Source: Novosphingobium sp. PhB165
GTDB taxonomy: Bacteria; Pseudomonadota; Alphaproteobacteria; Sphingomonadales; Sphingomonadaceae
Assembly: GCF_004341845.1 (NCBI RefSeq)
Contig: NZ_SLVB01000008.1
Span: forward strand, 1-64,000
Reading direction: 5' to 3'
Length of the DNA stretch: 64,000 nucleotides
Under the pieces are notes generated by a model. The model ran no database searches. It saw nothing but the letters and a program-made list of their open reading frames with translations, and had not been told where the DNA came from. The position numbers and the translations under genes were made by a program. Positions 16,959 to 24,724 of this stretch are shown here, piece after piece; positions within the stretch are counted from its first letter, which is position 1; each line of letters begins with the position of its first letter.

Positions 16959-17137
16959 CGGCAGCGCTGCCGGTCCAAGATTGTGCGGCATGCGGGCAAA
17001 TTTCACCCTCAAGTGGCGCGCCTCGCTACTTGAAAGTCCCTAGCGGCGATACTGCCAATCCTTCGCAAATCCCCGGTAAACCGTCGTCTCGCCCGAGGCA
17101 TTCCGTCCTCGCGGAAAAATGCTCAGCGAGGCCGACG

Positions 17138-18547
17138 ATGTTCAATTGGTTCGAGAAAGATGCCCCCATCCGGGTCAAGTTCCGCACCCTGTTCTATCTG
17201 CACGGATTCTGGGGCCTGCTCTCCGTAGCCGGCACGGCTCTCGCCGCCCGCAATTTCACCGCGCCCGGAATCGGGCTGGCGGTCCTGTCACTGGTGGCGA
17301 CGCTGGCCACCGTGAAGATCAGCGGCAAGCTGATCTGCGATCCCTATGTCGAGACAGTCGTACGCATGGAAGGGCTGGCGGCAGGCGATCTGGCCAGTCC
17401 AATCAGGTTCACCGATCACAGTGACTGCGTGGGCCGGATGACCAACGCCATGGCCGTGTTCCGGGACAATGCCGTGCAGGTCCAGCTCAATTCCACCCGC
17501 CAGCAGATGGTCGAGGCGCTGGAGCGCGGTCTGCTCGCGCTGGAAGGCGGCGACATGACCATCAAGCTGGAAACGGCCTTCGCGGACGAATACGAGAGCC
17601 TGCGCGCCGGTTTCAACCGCACCGTCGTCGGTCTGGAGGCCAGCATCGCGCAAGTCGTATCCTCCGCCGAATGCGTGCGGACGGGTTCGGCCGAAATCCG
17701 CGCGGCGTCGGACGATCTTGCCCAGCGCACGGCAAGTCAGGCGGCAACGCTGGAGCGCACCTCTGCCTCCATGAAGAACGTGACGGGGATGGTGGAAGTG
17801 ACCGCTCGCAGCGCCGGCGAGGTCCGCATTGCGGTGAGTGCGGCCAGCGGCGATGCCGATGACGGCGCCAAAGTCGTCCGCAATGCCGTCGCCGCAATGG
17901 ACGCGATCGAGCAGAGTTCCTTGCAGATCAACCAGATCATCGACCTGATCGACGGCATCGCCTTCCAGACCAATCTTCTGGCCCTGAACGCGGGCGTGGA
18001 AGCGGCGCGGGCAGGCGATGCCGGGCGGGGTTTCGCCGTAGTCGCCAACGAAGTGCGGGCGCTGGCGCAGCGATCGTCCGACGCCGCGCGGGAAATTCGC
18101 GCCCTTATCACCACGTCGTCCACGCAAGTCGCGGAAGGGGTCGATCTGGTCGGGCAGACCGGGCGCATGCTTGAGCGGATCGGTACGAAGATCGCCGAGG
18201 TCAACAGGCTGGTCGACGCAATCGCCCGGGGCGCGGAAGTGCAGTCCGAAGCTTTGACCGACATCGGCGGCGGCGTCGTCAGCATGGACCAGATGGTGCA
18301 GCAGAACGCCGCAATGGTGGAGCAGACCGCCGCCGCCGCGCGCGGCCTCGCCTCCGAAGCGGCGGAGCTTGCCGAACTGACCACGCGCTTCAGGCTGAAT
18401 TCGGCTTCCAACGGACCTGTGCGCCTCATGTCCCGGCGCGATCCGCCTGCCCTGACTGCGGCATCGCCGCGCCACGCGTCGCTGCCGGTGCGTGGGAATC
18501 TGGCGATCAGTCCCGCGCACTCGGGCGAGGACTGGTCCGAATTCTAG
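17138..18547 (+). CDS. Methyl-accepting chemotaxis protein without a periplasmic sensor domain
   Basis: A 469-residue chemoreceptor. Two transmembrane helices (LFYLHGFWGLLSVAGTALAA and GIGLAVLSLVATLATVKIS) are joined by only about ten residues, so no periplasmic ligand domain exists. HAMP-like segments follow (RMEGLAAGDLASPIRFTDHS and a second near ALEGGDMTIKLE). The signalling hairpin tip is intact (GIAFQTNLLALNAGVEAARA, then GRGFAVVANEVRALAQRSS). It must sense through the membrane or cytoplasm, for example energy or redox state. No CheA, CheW or flagellar genes are nearby. It ends without an obvious CheB/CheR-tethering pentapeptide. Confidence 0.9.
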   Translation: MFNWFEKDAPIRVKFRTLFYLHGFWGLLSVAGTALAARNFTAPGIGLAVLSLVATLATVKISGKLICDPYVETVVRMEGLAAGDLASPIRFTDHSDCVGRMTNAMAVFRDNAVQVQLNSTRQQMVEALERGLLALEGGDMTIKLETAFADEYESLRAGFNRTVVGLEASIAQVVSSAECVRTGSAEIRAASDDLAQRTASQAATLERTSASMKNVTGMVEVTARSAGEVRIAVSAASGDADDGAKVVRNAVAAMDAIEQSSLQINQIIDLIDGIAFQTNLLALNAGVEAARAGDAGRGFAVVANEVRALAQRSSDAAREIRALITTSSTQVAEGVDLVGQTGRMLERIGTKIAEVNRLVDAIARGAEVQSEALTDIGGGVVSMDQMVQQNAAMVEQTAAAARGLASEAAELAELTTRFRLNSASNGPVRLMSRRDPPALTAASPRHASLPVRGNLAISPAHSGEDWSEF

Positions 18548-18551
18548 AGCA

Positions 18552-18600
18552 TTTTCAAGGCGGATTCGGAGTGAACGGATCATACTCCGGAATGGTTTGC
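18552..18600 (+). repeat. Structured intergenic element after the chemoreceptor gene
   Basis: A GAGCATTTTC start is followed by CGGAGT...ACTCCG arms (6 bp), 4 bases after the stop. It resembles dispersed alphaproteobacterial intergenic repeats and may end transcription. The pairing is short, so this is tentative. Confidence 0.35.
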
Positions 18601-18668
18601 CTCTGTTCCACAAAATGACAGGATTCCGGTTGTAACGCGGCCAAAAGGTGGCTGATTCGGGAGTTTTC

Positions 18669-19181
18669 ATGGTGTTTGGCGTACTTGCTGCTGCGGCGGT
18701 TGCCGCCTCCAGCACTCGGCCGGCTGTCAATGAAGCCCAATTTCAGGATATCGTGCTCGCCATTCATAACCGGGAGCGCGCGGCGGTAGGCTCGGCGCCG
18801 CTGCACTGGAGCGCCAAGCTGGCGCGTGATGCCGGTTACTGGGCAGACCGGCTGGCATCATCGACAGTGTTCCGGCACGATGCCTCCAACCGGCTGGAGG
18901 GCGAGAACCTTTGGATGGGGACCCGCGGCGGCTATCGCCTCGAAGAGATGGTCTCGGGTTGGGCGGCTGAAAAAATCCCGCTGCGCCGAATGCGTTCGTG
19001 GCAGGACGATTATCACCGCGTTGGCCACTATACGCAGATGATCTGGGCCGGAACGACGTCGGTCGGTTGCGCCCTGTCGAAAGGGAGAGGGTACGAATAC
19101 CTGGTGTGCCGATACGATCCGCCGGGGAACGTCATGAATGAGAGCCCCTATCGCCAGCGAACGGTTGTCAGCGCCCAATAA
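18669..19181 (+). CDS. Secreted CAP/SCP-domain protein
   Basis: A 170-residue extracytoplasmic protein of the CAP superfamily (related to plant PR-1). A signal peptide (MVFGVLAAAAVAASS) precedes the domain, which shows IHNRERAAVGSAPLHWSAKL, then RLEGENLWMG (CAP2-like) and HYTQMIWAGTTSVGCA (CAP1). The last part YLVCRYDPPGN holds the paired Cys typical of the fold. The catalytic-like His and Glu of CAP proteins appear as H..D..GEN and HYTQ. Bacterial CAP proteins are poorly understood; lipid binding or proteolysis have been proposed. An earlier in-frame ATG at 18648 would put seven residues before the signal peptide. Confidence 0.83.
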   Translation: MVFGVLAAAAVAASSTRPAVNEAQFQDIVLAIHNRERAAVGSAPLHWSAKLARDAGYWADRLASSTVFRHDASNRLEGENLWMGTRGGYRLEEMVSGWAAEKIPLRRMRSWQDDYHRVGHYTQMIWAGTTSVGCALSKGRGYEYLVCRYDPPGNVMNESPYRQRTVVSAQ

Positions 19182-19375
19182 GCCCGATTTCGGAATGGTA
19201 CGCCGCCTTCCACCCATCCGGAAACCTCGCGACAATTGCGGAAAAAACCGGTTTGAAAGCAAGGATCGGAGTGCGGCAGCGGCAAGTTGCGCCCATATAC
19301 CTCCGATCATGAGGCGCCGTTGACGGCCATTCCGTCCTGCAAGGCTCGGCGTCCGGCATTCTGAAGGACCCGAGT

Positions 19376-19930
19376 GTGGATCGATCGCCGCAACACGCTA
19401 TGTTCGAGACCTCGTACGGCTTTGCCGCCATCGGCTGGCGAGGATCGAGCGTCTCGTGCTTTCGCCTTCCGTCACGGACAGCCGAAGCAGCCGAAAGCGC
19501 GCTGCTTCGCCGTTTTCCCACGTCGATACGAACGGCTCCCCCGGCATTCCTGCAGGCCGTCATCCGTGATGCCCAGCGCTATTTCGAAGGCGAGCGGGTG
19601 GATTTCTCTGCCGTCGAGATCGACCTGGGCGAACAGGAACCGCTGTTCGAACGCATCTATGGTTTCGTCCGTGCGCTGGATTACGGCGAAACCACGACTT
19701 ACGGCGCCGTCGCCAAGGCCTTGGGCGAAGAACCCCAGACCGCGCGGACCGTGGGCGAGGCGATGTCGCGCAATCCCGTGCCGCTGATCGTGCCATGCCA
19801 CCGCGTGACGGCTGCCGGCGGGAAGATCGGAGGCTTTTCGGCCCCGGGCGGCTCCGATACGAAAGCGCACATGCTCTCGCTGGAGGGGGTTGCCTCTTCC
19901 TCGAACAGCCAGATCGGCTTCGGATTCTAA
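19376..19930 (+). CDS. ogt: Methylated-DNA-protein cysteine methyltransferase
   Basis: A 184-residue suicide repair protein that takes alkyl groups from O6-methylguanine onto its own Cys. The acceptor is Cys141 in IVPCHRVTAAGGKIGGFSA, the family signature, and the DNA-binding helix TTTYGAVAKALGEEPQTART is just upstream. The N-terminal Ada-like part is short. An in-frame start at 19400 (MFETSYGF) is also possible. It lies 23 bases before a 2OG-Fe(II) oxygenase and then alkB, forming an alkylation-damage repair operon. Confidence 0.9.
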   Translation: MDRSPQHAMFETSYGFAAIGWRGSSVSCFRLPSRTAEAAESALLRRFPTSIRTAPPAFLQAVIRDAQRYFEGERVDFSAVEIDLGEQEPLFERIYGFVRALDYGETTTYGAVAKALGEEPQTARTVGEAMSRNPVPLIVPCHRVTAAGGKIGGFSAPGGSDTKAHMLSLEGVASSSNSQIGFGF

Positions 19931-19953
19931 AGGTGCCTCATCAGGACAGTTCC

Positions 19954-20655
19954 ATGGACGCGCGCCTTGCTGCTTACGATTGGGGTGCAATCGCGGCCAG
20001 TCTCGATGAGGAAGGCTGGGCGATCCTGCCGGGGTTTCTCGAAGACACCGAATGCGACGCGGTGGCGGACCTCTATGGACCGACCCCCGTCTTTCGCAGC
20101 CACATCCATATGGCCCGCCATGGCTTCGGAAAAGGCGAGTATCGCTATTTCGCCTATCCGCTGCCGCCGCTGATCGAGGCGGCGCGCACCGGACTCTATC
20201 GCCGCATCGCGCCGCTCGCCAATGGCTGGCATGAGCGGATGGGTATCGACATTCGCTTCCCCGCCGACCATGCCACATTCCTGGAACGCTGCCACGAAGC
20301 CGGCCAGAGGCGCCCGACGCCGCTGCTGCTGGAATATGGCAAGGGCGACTACAATTGCCTGCATCAGGACCTCTACGGCGATCATGTCTTCCCGCTCCAG
20401 ATCGCCGTGCTCCTTTCGGAGCCGGGCAAGGACTTCACGGGCGGCGAGTTCGTTCTGACCGAACAGCGTCCCCGCATGCAGTCTCGCGCCGCGGTGGTAC
20501 CGCTCGGCAAGGGGGATGCCGTGCTCTTCGCGGTGAATGCCCGCCCGCAGCGGGGCTCGCGCGGCAGTTATCGGGTCAACCTGCGTCATGGCGTCAGCAT
20601 GGTGCGTTCGGGCAAGCGGCATACGCTGGGGATCATCTTCCACGATGCTGCCTGA
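19954..20655 (+). CDS. 2OG-Fe(II) oxygenase of the alkylation-repair operon
   Basis: A 233-residue Fe(II)- and 2-oxoglutarate-dependent oxygenase. The HxD iron motif is His137/Asp139 (NCLHQDLYGDHVFPLQ); the distal His and the 2OG-binding Arg lie in the C-terminal GSYRVNLRHGVS and GKRHTLGIIFHD segments. It resembles the uncharacterised prolyl-hydroxylase-like oxygenases found beside ada, ogt and alkB in many proteobacteria. It overlaps alkB by 11 bases, so a job in alkylation repair or in modifying a partner protein is plausible. No substrate is known to me. Confidence 0.82.
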   Translation: MDARLAAYDWGAIAASLDEEGWAILPGFLEDTECDAVADLYGPTPVFRSHIHMARHGFGKGEYRYFAYPLPPLIEAARTGLYRRIAPLANGWHERMGIDIRFPADHATFLERCHEAGQRRPTPLLLEYGKGDYNCLHQDLYGDHVFPLQIAVLLSEPGKDFTGGEFVLTEQRPRMQSRAAVVPLGKGDAVLFAVNARPQRGSRGSYRVNLRHGVSMVRSGKRHTLGIIFHDAA

Positions 20656-21286
20656 CCTTTTCGCAGACGATCATCGCGACGTGCAACTCGGACCGGGCGC
20701 GGCCATCCTTGGCGGCTTCGCGCTCGACGTGGCGGACGCGCTGATCGCCCACGTCCGGCACATGTCCGCGCTGGCACCCTTCCGCCACATGGAAACCCGG
20801 AGCGGCAAGCACTTGTCTGTCGCCATGTTCAACTGCGGCTCGCTGGGCTGGGTGTCGGATCGGTCGGGCTATCGCTACGACGCGATCGACCCTGAGACGA
20901 ACAGGCCATGGCCTGCGCTCCCGCCGCTGTTTCTCGACCTTGCCGGTCGGGCCGCCGAGGCGCTTGGCTTCAATGGCTTCGTTCCCGATGCCTGCCTGGT
21001 CAATCGCTACGTCCCCGGTTCAAAGCTGTCCCTTCATCAGGACATGGACGAGCGGGATCACTCTGCGCCGATCGTCTCGGTCTCGCTTGGTTTGCCCGCA
21101 ACGTTCCTGTGGGGCGGCCGGCAGCGCAGCGACCGCCCTGCCCGCCACCGGGTGGTCCATGGCGATGTCGTCGTGTGGGGCGGCCCTTCGCGCATGACCT
21201 TCCACGGCGTTGGCGAACTCAAGGCCGGAGACCATCCCGCCACGGGCGAAGCACGCTACAATCTCACGTTCCGGAAGGCGCGCTGA
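20645..21286 (+). CDS. alkB: AlkB, oxidative DNA dealkylase
   Basis: A 213-residue Fe(II)/2OG dioxygenase that demethylates 1-methyladenine and 3-methylcytosine in DNA. The iron triad is His131/Asp133 (LSLHQDMDERD) and His187 (RMTFHGVGEL), and the 2OG-binding Arg is in ARYNLTFRKAR at the C-terminus. NRYVPGSKLSLH is typical of AlkB. The start ATG at 20645 lies within the 3' end of the upstream oxygenase gene; the frame is open further back but only as a shadow of that gene. It is the last gene of the ogt-oxygenase-alkB operon. Confidence 0.93.
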   Translation: MLPDLFADDHRDVQLGPGAAILGGFALDVADALIAHVRHMSALAPFRHMETRSGKHLSVAMFNCGSLGWVSDRSGYRYDAIDPETNRPWPALPPLFLDLAGRAAEALGFNGFVPDACLVNRYVPGSKLSLHQDMDERDHSAPIVSVSLGLPATFLWGGRQRSDRPARHRVVHGDVVVWGGPSRMTFHGVGELKAGDHPATGEARYNLTFRKAR

Positions 21287-21402
21287 TCGCCGAACTTCGG
21301 TTGCCGCCGGGCCCGAGCCGCACACTTTTGGGGGTTTATCCCGATGGATCGCCCTCAAGGCCCGGCTATTTTTTCGGGACATTCGCGGCACGGAGCCCCC
21401 AC

Positions 21403-23703
21403 ATGCCCATCGATCGTCCTGCTCAAACGCCCGGCATCCTGCCGCGTCCCGACTTCCATTTCACCGGCGAAATCGGCCGCACGTATCAGGATTCGGACCC
21501 TGCTACATTTCCGCAGCCCGTGCAGCCGCCCAAGGGCGCGCCGAACATCGTGCTGATCCTGCTCGACGATGTCGGTTTCGGCCAGTTTTCGACTTTTGGC
21601 GGCGGCGTCCCCTCACCGACGATGGACAGGCTCGCCAAGGAGGGCCTGCGCTACAACTACTTCCACACGACGGCGCTGTGCAGCCCTACACGGGCGGCGC
21701 TCATCACCGGGCGCAATCACCATTCGGCGTCTTTCGCCGGCATCACCGAACTCGCGACCGGCTATGACGGCTATTGCTGCATCCTGCCGAAGAATTGCGG
21801 AACAGTGGGCGAAGTCCTGCGCCAGAACGGCTACATGACCGCCTGGATCGGCAAGAACCACAATACGCCGACGTGGGAAACCAGCGCCGCAGGCCCGTTC
21901 GACCGCTGGGCCAACGGGCTTGGGTTCGACTATTTCTACGGTTTCAACGCCGGTGACATGAACCACTGGAACCCGATCCTCTACGAGAACCACAACCTCG
22001 TCCCGCCCTCGGAAGATCCCGATTATCACCTGACCGAGGACATTGCCGACCGGGCGATAACCTGGCTGCGTCAGGTCAAGAGCATCGCGCCGGACAAGCC
22101 GTTCTTCCTCTATGTCGCGCCCGGCGCCACGCACGCGCCGCACCATGCGTCAAAGGAATGGATCGACAAATTCAAGGGCCAGTTCGATCAGGGCTGGGAC
22201 GCCTATCGCGAGCAGACCCTCGCCCGCCAGAAGGATCTGGGGGTGGTCCCGCAGGATACCGAATTGACCACCCGGTCAAAGGGGCTTCCGGCATGGGATT
22301 CGCTCAACGACGACCAGAAGCGTCTCTATTCCCGGATGATGGAAGTCTTCGCCGGCTACGGTGCGCAAGTTGACGTGGCGATGGGCCGGGTGATCGACGC
22401 GGTCAAGGAACTGCCCGACGCGGACAACACGATCATCCTCTACATCGCCGGTGATAACGGTTCGAGCGCCGAGGGCGGCCTTGAAGGCTCGCTGTGCGAG
22501 AATATGTTCTTCAACGGCTTTCCGGAGAAGTGGGAAGACAACATCAAGGCGATCGACGAACTGGGCGGCCCCAAGCACTTCAATCACTTCCCGTCCGCCT
22601 GGGCGCACGCCATGAACACGCCGTTCCAATGGACCAAACAAGTGGCCAGCCACTTTGGCGGAACGCGTAACCCGATGATTATCTCGTGGCCCAACGCCAT
22701 CAAGGACAAGGGCGGCCTGCGCGATCAGTTCATCCACACGATCGACATCGTGCCGACACTTTATGAAATCTGCGGAATAACCGCGCCCGGCACACTCAAC
22801 GGCGTTCAGCAAAAGCCCATCGAGGGCGTCAGCTTCGCCGCCACCTTCGAAGACGCGGGCGTCGCCAGCAAACGCAAGACGCAATATTTCGAACTGGGCG
22901 TCAATCGCGGGCTCTACCATGACGGATGGATGGCTTCGGCCCCCTCGTTCGTGCCCTGGCAGCCGGTCCGATCCGAGGATTGGAGCCCCGATGAACAAGT
23001 GTGGGAACTGTACAAGCTCGACGAGGACTTCTCGCAGGCGAAGGATCTCGCTGCCCAGCATCCCGAAAAGCTGCGCGAATTGCAGGACATGTGGTGGGTC
23101 GAGGCTGCCAAGTATAGCGTGCTGCCCCTCGACTGGCGCGCCACGATCCGCATGAATGCAGAGGCGATGGGCAGGCCAAGCCTCGTCGGCAAGCGGACCA
23201 AGGCCGTCTATTATGAAGGGCAGATCGCGCTTCCGGACGCTGCCTGCCTGCCGATGCTCAACAAGAGCTGGACGATTACCGCCGAGATCGACCTACCCAG
23301 CGACCACGCCGAGGGCATGATCGTCACCCATGGCGGCCTTGAAGGCGGCTACGGGCTCTATCTGCGCGAGGGCAAGCCCGTCTTCGTCTACAACTTCCTC
23401 TCGATCGACCGGCCCACATTCGCGGCCGAGGCTCCCCTGCCCAAGGGAAAAACGACGCTCGCCGTCGATTTCAAATATGACGGCGGCGGCATGGGCAAGG
23501 GCGGCGAGATCACCATCTCCGCCAATGGCACCAAAGTTGCCGGAGGGCGGCTGGAGCAAACCGTGCCCATTCAATTCTCGCTGGGCGAAGGGCTGGACAT
23601 CGGCATGGATACCGGATCGCCGATCGATTTCACGTACAAGCTGCCATTCAAGCTGACCGGCAAAGTCGAGCGCGTGGAAATCGAGTTGAAACCCGGTCAG
23701 TAG
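21403..23703 (+). CDS. Arylsulfatase
   Basis: A 766-residue sulfatase of the formylglycine-dependent alkaline phosphatase superfamily. The metal-binding Asp pair is LILLDDVGFG (residues 55-56), and the maturation signature is CSPTRAALITGR with Cys93 to be converted to formylglycine. Later metal ligands sit in IAGDNGSSAEGG. No signal peptide is obvious, so it may be cytoplasmic. A C-terminal beta-sandwich region (ITAEIDLPSDHAEG onward) follows the catalytic domain, as in the long arylsulfatase subgroup. The maturation enzyme is not nearby. The substrate is unknown; it lies about 1 kb upstream of the glycan locus, so sulfated glycans are possible. Confidence 0.9.
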   Translation: MPIDRPAQTPGILPRPDFHFTGEIGRTYQDSDPATFPQPVQPPKGAPNIVLILLDDVGFGQFSTFGGGVPSPTMDRLAKEGLRYNYFHTTALCSPTRAALITGRNHHSASFAGITELATGYDGYCCILPKNCGTVGEVLRQNGYMTAWIGKNHNTPTWETSAAGPFDRWANGLGFDYFYGFNAGDMNHWNPILYENHNLVPPSEDPDYHLTEDIADRAITWLRQVKSIAPDKPFFLYVAPGATHAPHHASKEWIDKFKGQFDQGWDAYREQTLARQKDLGVVPQDTELTTRSKGLPAWDSLNDDQKRLYSRMMEVFAGYGAQVDVAMGRVIDAVKELPDADNTIILYIAGDNGSSAEGGLEGSLCENMFFNGFPEKWEDNIKAIDELGGPKHFNHFPSAWAHAMNTPFQWTKQVASHFGGTRNPMIISWPNAIKDKGGLRDQFIHTIDIVPTLYEICGITAPGTLNGVQQKPIEGVSFAATFEDAGVASKRKTQYFELGVNRGLYHDGWMASAPSFVPWQPVRSEDWSPDEQVWELYKLDEDFSQAKDLAAQHPEKLRELQDMWWVEAAKYSVLPLDWRATIRMNAEAMGRPSLVGKRTKAVYYEGQIALPDAACLPMLNKSWTITAEIDLPSDHAEGMIVTHGGLEGGYGLYLREGKPVFVYNFLSIDRPTFAAEAPLPKGKTTLAVDFKYDGGGMGKGGEITISANGTKVAGGRLEQTVPIQFSLGEGLDIGMDTGSPIDFTYKLPFKLTGKVERVEIELKPGQ

Positions 23704-23717
23704 ATCGATGTTGCGAG

Positions 23718-23770
23718 GTAGGGCCGTGTTCCGCTTCGGCAGTTCCGCCGCAGAGGCAATCCGGCCCTAC
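23718..23770 (+). terminator. Possible terminator after arylsulfatase
   Basis: Inverted repeat GTAGGGCCG / CGGCCCTAC (9 bp) encloses a 35-base segment that could fold further, beginning 14 bases after the sulfatase stop. No T-run follows. Confidence 0.4.
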
Positions 23771-23871
23771 AGTCGATGCGTCGCTTTCGGCGAGTTCCGT
23801 CACGCGATTAAGAACATAACCCTGATGCCCGGCAGGTCCGGACAGCTAGGAAAAATCAAACGCGCACAGTA

Positions 23872-23894
23872 GGTTCTCTCCGCAAGGGAGAACC
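23872..23894 (+). promoter_or_regulatory. Hairpin sequestering a ribosome binding site
   Basis: GGTTCTCTC pairs with GGGAGAACC across a CGCAA loop (nine pairs including one G-U). The right arm carries GGGAGA, the only ribosome-binding-like sequence before the ATG at 23898. Folding would hide it, so translation may be controlled by temperature or a ligand. The hairpin is seen directly; control is inference. Confidence 0.45.
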
Positions 23895-23897
23895 GGA

Positions 23898-24722
23898 ATG
23901 AGCCTCGTCCTTGGCAGCCTATTGGCCGCCGCCTCCTCCATTACCGTGACCGGGAACGTTCCGTCAGAGCCCGCCGCGCAGCGTTTCGTCGCGCAAGTCG
24001 CGATAGCGGCGGCAAACGATGTGCCGCTCGCGAGATTCACGGACCCGGTCTGCGTGGGCAGCACGGGCCTGCCGCCCAGCGCGGACGCGGTGGTGGCTGA
24101 CCGGATCACGGCGGTCGCCGCGTCGGCCGGACTTAGGATCGCCCGCCCGGGTTGCACACCCAATGTCATGGTGGTCTTCGTGAAGGACGGCCGCGACGCT
24201 GTGCGCACCCTGTCTCAGGCGGGGTCCGGCGCGATGCTGAGCCAGTCGCATGCCGATATCCGCCGCCTTCTAGCAGAACCCGGCCCGGTGTGGGCGTGGA
24301 GCGAGGTCGATCTCCGAAGCCGCGACGGCGACCCTCAGCGTCATACGGATACCGGCCCGAAAATGTTGCACGTCCCCACGTCGACGCGGCTTTCGATGCC
24401 GATCCACCGTGATATCGTCAGTTCCGTCGTCCTGATCAACCGGGACGCCGCCGCCGATCGAGACTTGCGTCAGATCGCAGATTATGCGGCCCTGCGTGCT
24501 CTGACGGGCGCCAAGCTTAAAGGATCGGCCAAGGAACCGACCATCCTGACGCTGTTCACGCCGGAAGCGGGCGCGGCTGGCGATGGTCTCGCCCCCAATA
24601 GCCTGACCGCAGCCGACCGCACGTTCCTTTCCGCGTTCTACGCGGTCAGGGCGGACATGGCCCAGCCCCTCCAGCGCCAGCGGATGGTCGATCAGATGGC
24701 CCGCTCGCCCGCTGCCCCCTGA
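23898..24722 (+). CDS. Secreted hypothetical protein
   Basis: Not recognised. A 274-residue protein with a short N-terminal hydrophobic segment (MSLVLGSLLAAASSITVTG) that is probably a signal peptide. Two cysteines (DPVCVGSTG and ARPGCTPNVMV) are spaced as if for a disulfide, which fits a periplasmic location. A conserved-looking central part reads NVMVVFVKDGRDAVRTL and the C-terminus is helical. No enzyme motif is seen. It converges with the nag operon two bases from its last stop. The start codon sits just behind an RBS-masking hairpin. Confidence 0.72.
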   Translation: MSLVLGSLLAAASSITVTGNVPSEPAAQRFVAQVAIAAANDVPLARFTDPVCVGSTGLPPSADAVVADRITAVAASAGLRIARPGCTPNVMVVFVKDGRDAVRTLSQAGSGAMLSQSHADIRRLLAEPGPVWAWSEVDLRSRDGDPQRHTDTGPKMLHVPTSTRLSMPIHRDIVSSVVLINRDAAADRDLRQIADYAALRALTGAKLKGSAKEPTILTLFTPEAGAAGDGLAPNSLTAADRTFLSAFYAVRADMAQPLQRQRMVDQMARSPAAP

Positions 24723-24724
24723 CC

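Noticed and set aside
16959..16972. Perfect palindrome CGGCAGCGCTGCCG after the diguanylate cyclase gene
   Set aside because: It has no loop space for a terminator hairpin and no partner site; most likely chance in GC-rich DNA.
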